From positions 186,001-250,000 of the forward strand of contig DASSSY010000002.1 in assembly GCA_035708205.1 (NCBI GenBank): a DNA stretch of 64,000 bases. The letters are read 5' to 3'. The position numbers were made by a program, and so were the translations under genes. The stretch comes from DASSSY01 sp035708205. Its GTDB lineage: Bacteria > Bacteroidota > Bacteroidia > Chitinophagales > Chitinophagaceae. The notes beneath the pieces are model-generated. The model was given only the letters and a program-made list of their open reading frames with translations, was not told the origin of the DNA and did no database searches. Positions 60,045 through 64,000 of this stretch are shown piece by piece (position 1 is the stretch's first letter; the number at the start of each line of letters is the position of its first letter).

Positions 60045-60596
60045 TTATGGCATCAGCACTTTATTAATGACATGAATAACGCCGTTGGACTGATAGACAT
60101 TCGGAATAGTTATCATGGCTTTGTTGCCTTTTTGATCGATGATCCAGATATGTCCCTTGCTCATCATAAATGTCAGATCCTCACCTTCTACGGTTTTCAG
60201 AACGGCTTTGCCATTGCCTTTATTAATTTTCTTCATGAGCTCTTCTTTGTCTATTTTTCCGGGAACCACGTGATAGGTTAAGATCTGGGTCAGCATTTGT
60301 TTGTTTTCTGGTTTCAGTAAGCTTGATACGGTACCTTTGGGTAGCTGGTCAAATGCTTCGTTTGTAGGGGCGAAAACGGTAAAAGGGCCTTTACTTTCGA
60401 GGGTGGGCACTAAACCTGCGGCTTTTACCGCGGCGACTAAAGTGGTGTGGTCTTTTGAGTTCAGGGCGTTTTCAACAATGTTTTTTGATGCATACATTAA
60501 AGCGCCGCCTACTTTTACCGGTTTTTGTGCGTGTAAGGGTTGTCCTGCCAAAACAATTGCCGCCATGGCAAAGAGGGAAATTTGTTTGAGTTTCAT
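60045..60596 (-). CDS. Fasciclin domain-containing exported protein
   Basis: The protein has 183 residues with a signal peptide (MKLKQISLFAMAAIVLAGQPLHAQ). It has a single FAS1 domain: NSKDHTTLVAAVKAAGLVPTLESKGPFTVFAPTNEAFDQLPKGT, ILTYHVVPGKI and the C-terminal VYQSNGVIHVINKVLMP. It lies 63 bp downstream of the RskA-type anti-sigma and sigma factor genes on the same strand, the same gene set as the mycobacterial SigK-RskA-Mpt70/83 system, where the fasciclin proteins are regulon members. Adhesive or cell-surface function is likely. Confidence 0.93.
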   Translation of the reverse strand: MKLKQISLFAMAAIVLAGQPLHAQKPVKVGGALMYASKNIVENALNSKDHTTLVAAVKAAGLVPTLESKGPFTVFAPTNEAFDQLPKGTVSSLLKPENKQMLTQILTYHVVPGKIDKEELMKKINKGNGKAVLKTVEGEDLTFMMSKGHIWIIDQKGNKAMITIPNVYQSNGVIHVINKVLMP

Positions 60597-60659
60597 AAAA
60601 TATCAGTTTTGTTTTATGAACTCATTTACGAAAAAAGAGGAACTATGGTTTTCGTGAAC

Positions 60660-61496
60660 TTAAATTTTTCCTGCTACATACATTGCTGACAAGGTTGGGG
60701 ATTCAGCGCCACCTTCCTTTTCCAGCGTTACGGCAAACATCTGGGTGTTTGGCGATACCGGCTTCATTTTTTGCAGGGCTGTTTTCGTATCATTACTTTC
60801 ATATACGCCGGCACTTTCCGGTTTCCCATCAACAATTGACCAAAGTTGATATTGCATGCCTTTCGGTGGAGCAGGCAATTGCTTTAATGATAAATACACT
60901 TCTTGTGTTTTCTTGTTCCACAAGACGATCGCCGTCATGTTTGGATGCTTCTCAGTCCCGCTTAGTTTTATGCCTTGCATATTCCCGTTAACCAGCCCTG
61001 ATAGCCTCTGCTGGTATAACGCTATTTTTGAGTTGTAACTGTCTTGATTGGCTTTTAACTGCTGTTCCAGCTTTGCAAGCTGCTTTTGAAATTCTATATT
61101 TTTTTGATATAGTGTAACACTAAAATATATGCTTATGCCTATTAGTAAAACGGCGGCGGCGGCTGGGTAATATTTCCAGCGACTGAAAGAAACAGCTTCT
61201 TTCCCATCAACTTTTTTTAAGTTAGTGCTATCGGAATTTTCAGGTAATGGATCAGCTTGCTCTTGGTTGTCTTTTTGACCAATCTTTGACCATATTTTTT
61301 CCTTTAGGTCAGGCGGCGGCGGAACTGAATTTGCGGTTGCCCATTTTTCTAAAAGGAGTTGCACTTTTATGATCTCCAATTTGACTTCCGGATATTTTTC
61401 GGACAAAGATTCCATCTGACGCACATCCTCGTCAGAAGCAATGCCTGATAAACATGCTTCAATGATGCCGGAAGATATGTATGCTTTTATGTCCAC
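60660..61496 (-). CDS. Anti-sigma-K factor (RskA family)
   Basis: The protein has 278 residues. The N-terminal cytoplasmic part (about 1-105) has an anti-sigma-like ASD region (AYISSGIIEACLSGIASDEDVRQMESL). One membrane helix lies at about 109-130 (YPAAAAVLLIGISIYFSVTLY), followed by a coiled coil (about 131-165). The periplasmic RskA C-terminal domain contains AIVLWNKKTQEVYLSLKQLPAPPKGMQYQLWSIVDGKP and AGVYE. The start codon is GTG at 61496, directly abutting the sigma factor TAA, so translation is presumably coupled. Confidence 0.92.
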   Translation of the reverse strand: MDIKAYISSGIIEACLSGIASDEDVRQMESLSEKYPEVKLEIIKVQLLLEKWATANSVPPPPDLKEKIWSKIGQKDNQEQADPLPENSDSTNLKKVDGKEAVSFSRWKYYPAAAAVLLIGISIYFSVTLYQKNIEFQKQLAKLEQQLKANQDSYNSKIALYQQRLSGLVNGNMQGIKLSGTEKHPNMTAIVLWNKKTQEVYLSLKQLPAPPKGMQYQLWSIVDGKPESAGVYESNDTKTALQKMKPVSPNTQMFAVTLEKEGGAESPTLSAMYVAGKI

Positions 61497-62048
61497 TTAT
61501 TTTAAAATTTCCTTTAAGTTTAATAATGCTTTCCTTAGTCGCGTTTTTACGGTACCTACAGGAATGTCAAGTTTTTGTGCAACTTCTTCTTGAGTATAAC
61601 CCTTAAAATAACATAGGTCAATTAGAATTCTATATTTATCCTCGAGGAGATTGCTGATTTGTTTTATGCCAAAATCTTCTACAGGAATATTGTCCGATAA
61701 TTTATGGATTGTATTTTGATTATTGATATGATCTATTGTCGTGTTGACCTTTGATTGTTTAAATGTAGCGGAGCGAATGGTGTCAATAGCAGCATTTCGG
61801 GCAATATTTAACATCCAGGTGTATAGCCTTCCTTTCTGCGAATTATAGGTTTCAATATTATGCCAAATCTTTACAAATACGTCCTGCAAAATGTCTTCTG
61901 CTATTTCAGTTTGATTTCCCAATACGCGGGAGATAACACCAAAAAGCGCTGCGCTATAATTATCATATAAATAATTATACGCATTTCGGTCTTTGGCTTT
62001 TAAAGCCTCAACTAAGTCATCATCGTATTCGAAATCAGTTTTGGGCAA
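61497..62048 (-). CDS. ECF RNA polymerase sigma factor, SigK-like
   Basis: A 183-residue ECF sigma factor. Region 2 is DRNAYNYLYDNYSAALFGVISRVLGNQTEIAEDILQDVFVKIWHNI (about 17-62), with RLYTWMLNIARNAAIDTIRS as the region 2.4-3 helix. Region 4 is LCYFKGYTQEEVAQKLDIPVGTVKTRLRKALLNLKEIL (about 142-183). The start is a TTG at 62048; an upstream in-frame stop and the absence of any early Met leave no alternative. It is the first gene of the sigma/anti-sigma/fasciclin set. Confidence 0.93.
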   Translation of the reverse strand: MPKTDFEYDDDLVEALKAKDRNAYNYLYDNYSAALFGVISRVLGNQTEIAEDILQDVFVKIWHNIETYNSQKGRLYTWMLNIARNAAIDTIRSATFKQSKVNTTIDHINNQNTIHKLSDNIPVEDFGIKQISNLLEDKYRILIDLCYFKGYTQEEVAQKLDIPVGTVKTRLRKALLNLKEILK

Positions 62049-62195
62049 ATACTTGCTTTTTTAGGTCAGCGGCCAAAAGTACCTATTTTTTAGAATAATC
62101 AATCATTGGTTTTTTAGGGTTACAAATAATATACGGTCAATTTTTAAACTTGGTTTTTAAAAAAATGAATTGAAAAATCCAAAGACCAGTTGATT

Positions 62196-62207
62196 TCGTA
62201 TATACGA
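62196..62207. repeat. 12-bp palindrome between divergent genes
   Basis: TCGTATATACGA is self-complementary. It lies 60 bp before the ATG at 62267 and upstream of the sigma gene on the other strand. It is a possible regulatory site, shared by both directions. Confidence 0.35.
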
Positions 62208-62266
62208 TTGGACCTTTCCTGTCGGATGTTGGTTTTTGTGCTTTTTAAAATTGCTTTAAGATTAAA

Positions 62267-62722
62267 ATGATAAGTTCTATGTCAAATGTTAAGAAAAAAA
62301 TTAAGATTTTCATTGCCGGTGTCGTTGGTCTTGGATTGTTGCTGTTTGTCGCATTGATCATACATATTGCTATTATGGTCAGGTCCCGCCCGCCCCTGGT
62401 GGATGCAACCATACAAATGGCAAGAGTAGATTTTCGCCGGGCATTGACTGATAGCCAAAAAGCGGAGATCCAAAAAAATGTGATGAATCAACAAGGCGCC
62501 CAATCAGTATATTATAATCCACAAACGGAAGTGTTGGTGTATACTTTCGATAACCGGAAAAATAATGCAGAAAGCATATATAATAAAGCTGTTAAGCCCC
62601 TGGCTATGTATTCCAGGAGAATTACAGTTTCCGAAGCAGACATGGCTAACGGGTGTCCTGCATTTGATAGCCATTCTTTTTACGGGAAATTGACGGCTAT
62701 TGTTTCTGAAATTGTTCAATAA
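62267..62722 (+). CDS. Small membrane-anchored hypothetical protein
   Basis: The protein has 151 residues. One N-terminal membrane helix (about 14-37: IFIAGVVGLGLLLFVALIIHIAIMV) anchors a periplasmic domain containing MARVDFRRALTDSQKAEIQKNVMNQQGAQSVYYNPQTEVLVYTFDNRK, a pattern that hints at a ferredoxin-like HMA fold but without the CxxC metal site. The start could be the ATG at 62267 or the Met at 62279. It is divergent from the SigK-like gene and 55 bp before the hemoglobin-like lipoprotein. The function is unknown. Confidence 0.68.
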   Translation: MISSMSNVKKKIKIFIAGVVGLGLLLFVALIIHIAIMVRSRPPLVDATIQMARVDFRRALTDSQKAEIQKNVMNQQGAQSVYYNPQTEVLVYTFDNRKNNAESIYNKAVKPLAMYSRRITVSEADMANGCPAFDSHSFYGKLTAIVSEIVQ

Positions 62723-62777
62723 TAAAAGCATTTCTCTCATCCTCAAAATTTTTTACTAACCTTTAATTTAAACAACT

Positions 62778-63428
62778 ATGTACAGTCAAGCTCAAAAAAA
62801 ATCAGGCAAAGCCAAAATCAACATTTTATTGGTTCTTTTCCTGGGTGTCTTTCTAAGTTTTACTTCCTGTAAAAAGGATAATGGGGATAATCCTGATAAT
62901 AATACCCCGGCGTTGGCCAGTACGCCATTGTATGATACACTGGGCTGGTTTATTCAAGGTGGCCAGGGAGAAGTAAAGGGTAGTGGCACTGCAATGATAG
63001 CAGATCCGGATAATCCGGGAGCGAAAATTCAGGCTGGGCGGTTAGCCATTAGAACTGTAGTTAAGAGCGCCTTGTCTGTTATTGCTTCAGATACCTCCCT
63101 GGCTGTTTATTTTCCAACATTGCTTAATGAAGTAGGGGCGGGAAATACTACAGGTTTAGCCAATTTGCTGGGGTCATTTACAGACTTTGTACAACAGGCT
63201 GTAAGCGGTCAAAAGGTGTATAAAGGGAAAACCATGTTGGCCGCGCATAATCATAGCACTTATAGTCGTTTTGGCTCTACAGCTCATCCGGTAGCTGATG
63301 AAGCAGACTTTAATCAATTTATTAATGATGTTGTTATCGCGGCTCAATCTTTAAATGTTCCGAATAGTGTCATCGGACAATTGGGCGTTTTGCTAACTTC
63401 TGTAAAGGGAGATGTTGTTCAGGGTTGA
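62778..63428 (+). CDS. Truncated-hemoglobin-like lipoprotein
   Basis: The protein has 216 residues. The N-terminus has a lipoprotein signal with lipobox-like FTSC followed by KKDNGDNPDNN, so it is probably lipid anchored. The mature domain resembles group 1 truncated hemoglobins: LYDTLGWFIQGGQGEVK, RTVVKSALSVIASDTSLAVYF, LGSFTDFVQQAVSGQKVYKGKTMLAAHNH (His pair as candidate heme ligand), FNQFINDVVIAAQSLNVPNSVIGQLGVLL and KGDVVQG. It may bind heme, O2 or NO in the periplasm. The family call is by pattern memory and could be wrong. A terminator follows at 63485-63518. Confidence 0.68.
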   Translation: MYSQAQKKSGKAKINILLVLFLGVFLSFTSCKKDNGDNPDNNTPALASTPLYDTLGWFIQGGQGEVKGSGTAMIADPDNPGAKIQAGRLAIRTVVKSALSVIASDTSLAVYFPTLLNEVGAGNTTGLANLLGSFTDFVQQAVSGQKVYKGKTMLAAHNHSTYSRFGSTAHPVADEADFNQFINDVVIAAQSLNVPNSVIGQLGVLLTSVKGDVVQG

Positions 63429-63484
63429 TTAATAACATTGAGTTAGGATTGAAAAATTACTAAAAGCAGCCACACCTATTGGCT

Positions 63485-63518
63485 AATGCCCCTTTTTAAT
63501 CAGGAAGGGGCATTTTTT
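63485..63518 (+). terminator. Rho-independent terminator after the hemoglobin-like gene
   Basis: AATGCCCCTT (63485-63494) pairs with AAGGGGCATT (63505-63514) over a 10 nt loop. The T-run extends to 63518. Confidence 0.9.
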
Positions 63519-63682
63519 AATTATTCAATATTCATTAATTCCTTAAATAAAAAATTGTCCTTTTTGGGACATTAAACTCAATGGAAAATATGAGCATTAC
63601 AAATTTTATGCCGGTATCCGGGTATAGATACGGTAATAATTATCGTATAAAAGAGTTCAAAAGTTAATCATGAGGTAGCCAC

Positions 63683-64000
63683 TTATATCGTATAACTCAG
63701 GCTTAGTGCCGTATAGAACATTTTTGGGCTGCCGTAAAATCTGCTCTTTTGGATTGCTTGACGGGGGCGGGAAACCTCATGACTGAAGTCGATTGACGGA
63801 TATTGACGCCAATCCATATCCAAAAGGAAGTTGAGCCCAAAATGCTTATAGGGCTGGAAACTGAGAATTGCCTGGCCCGATACAGAGAAATAATTTTTAA
63901 AATCAGGACTTTGGGCGTTCCATTCAATATCTGTTGAATCGGTGCCGTCAATATCGAATTCGGTTGAATAGGATTGTGATGAAAATGAGTGATAATTTAC
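63683..64000 (-). CDS. Outer membrane beta-barrel protein (C-terminal 105 residues, runs off window)
   Basis: Reading inward from the right edge on the minus strand, an open frame of 105 codons ends in TAA at 63685-63683. It alternates aromatic and polar residues (YFSVSGQAILSFQPYKHFGLNFLLDMDWRQYPSIDF, MFYTALSLSYTI) with a terminal strand ending in an aromatic and hydrophobic pair, typical of the last strands of an outer-membrane barrel. The start and total length are outside the window. I chose this frame over a competing 82-codon frame here because of this pattern. Confidence 0.65.
   Translation of the reverse strand, partial: VNYHSFSSQSYSTEFDIDGTDSTDIEWNAQSPDFKNYFSVSGQAILSFQPYKHFGLNFLLDMDWRQYPSIDFSHEVSRPRQAIQKSRFYGSPKMFYTALSLSYTI

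Noticed and set aside
63703..63951. 82-codon minus-strand frame at the right edge
   Set aside because: The overlapping frame ending at 63683 shows the alternating strand pattern of a barrel protein and runs off the window, so it is the better gene.
1..64000. tRNA genes, rRNA, CRISPR arrays, insertion sequences, riboswitches
   Set aside because: I looked through the intergenic regions and found no cloverleaf-like T-loop, repeat-spacer pattern, transposase or recognised riboswitch core.

Overview
The window looks like chromosomal core genome of a Bacteroidota bacterium, probably a Chitinophagaceae relative. The signs are: start codons largely without Shine-Dalgarno sequences; repeated TAnnTTTG -7 promoter elements; an ECF sigma factor followed by a FecR-type anti-sigma and an STN-domain protein; proteins with type IX secretion (T9SS) C-terminal signals; and families largely confined to the phylum (DUF2480, DUF2851, GHL10 glycosidase, long M16 and S41 proteases). 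I see no rRNA, tRNA, CRISPR array, insertion sequence or phage genes. Both edges cut genes: a DUF2480 protein on the left and an outer-membrane barrel protein on the right.

Layout. 1-4.5 kb: small envelope proteins, a PhnP-like metallo-hydrolase and a lipid-anchored/secreted GHL10 glycosidase. 4.7-15 kb: thiolase, LTA-synthase-like sulfatase, thioredoxin-fold protein, pyrD, an OstA/LptA-like protein, a cystathionine gamma-synthase-type PLP enzyme, accD, greA and a HIT hydrolase. 15-25 kb: Nramp-UspA fusion transporter, AraC regulator, a folE/PTPS pair, futalosine hydrolase (menaquinone synthesis), DUF2007 protein, trmD, a frameshifted T9SS-cargo pseudogene, guaB, a GNAT and a DUF1697 protein. 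25.8-32.6 kb: a compact same-strand cluster of ECF sigma, FecR anti-sigma, an STN protein with surface repeats, a second repeat protein, two SDR-fold dehydrogenases and a START-domain protein. This cluster is the most unusual part of the window. 32.7-42 kb: GNAT, M16 and S41 peptidases, and an adjacent pair of ABC exporter half-transporters that look like an asymmetric heterodimer. 42-50.9 kb: ALDH8A1-like aldehyde dehydrogenase, an orphan PntA N-terminal subunit, a PKD/T9SS type B surface protein, an acyl-CoA dehydrogenase and glutamate formimidoyltransferase. 51-60 kb: DUF2851, OsmC, lipA, dapB, and a GH3 glycosidase, serine hydrolase and HI0933-like flavoprotein run. 60-64 kb: a SigK/RskA/fasciclin module, with a truncated-hemoglobin-like lipoprotein divergent from it.

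Together these genes cover housekeeping (pyrimidine, purine, lysine/peptidoglycan, lipoate, fatty acid and menaquinone synthesis), envelope building and export, and two independent ECF sigma/anti-sigma circuits controlling surface proteins. Several promoters place TAnnTTTG only 3-4 nt before the ATG (pyrD, guaB, aldehyde dehydrogenase), suggesting leaderless messages. All functional calls come from reading the sequence and recalling families. No database search was run.
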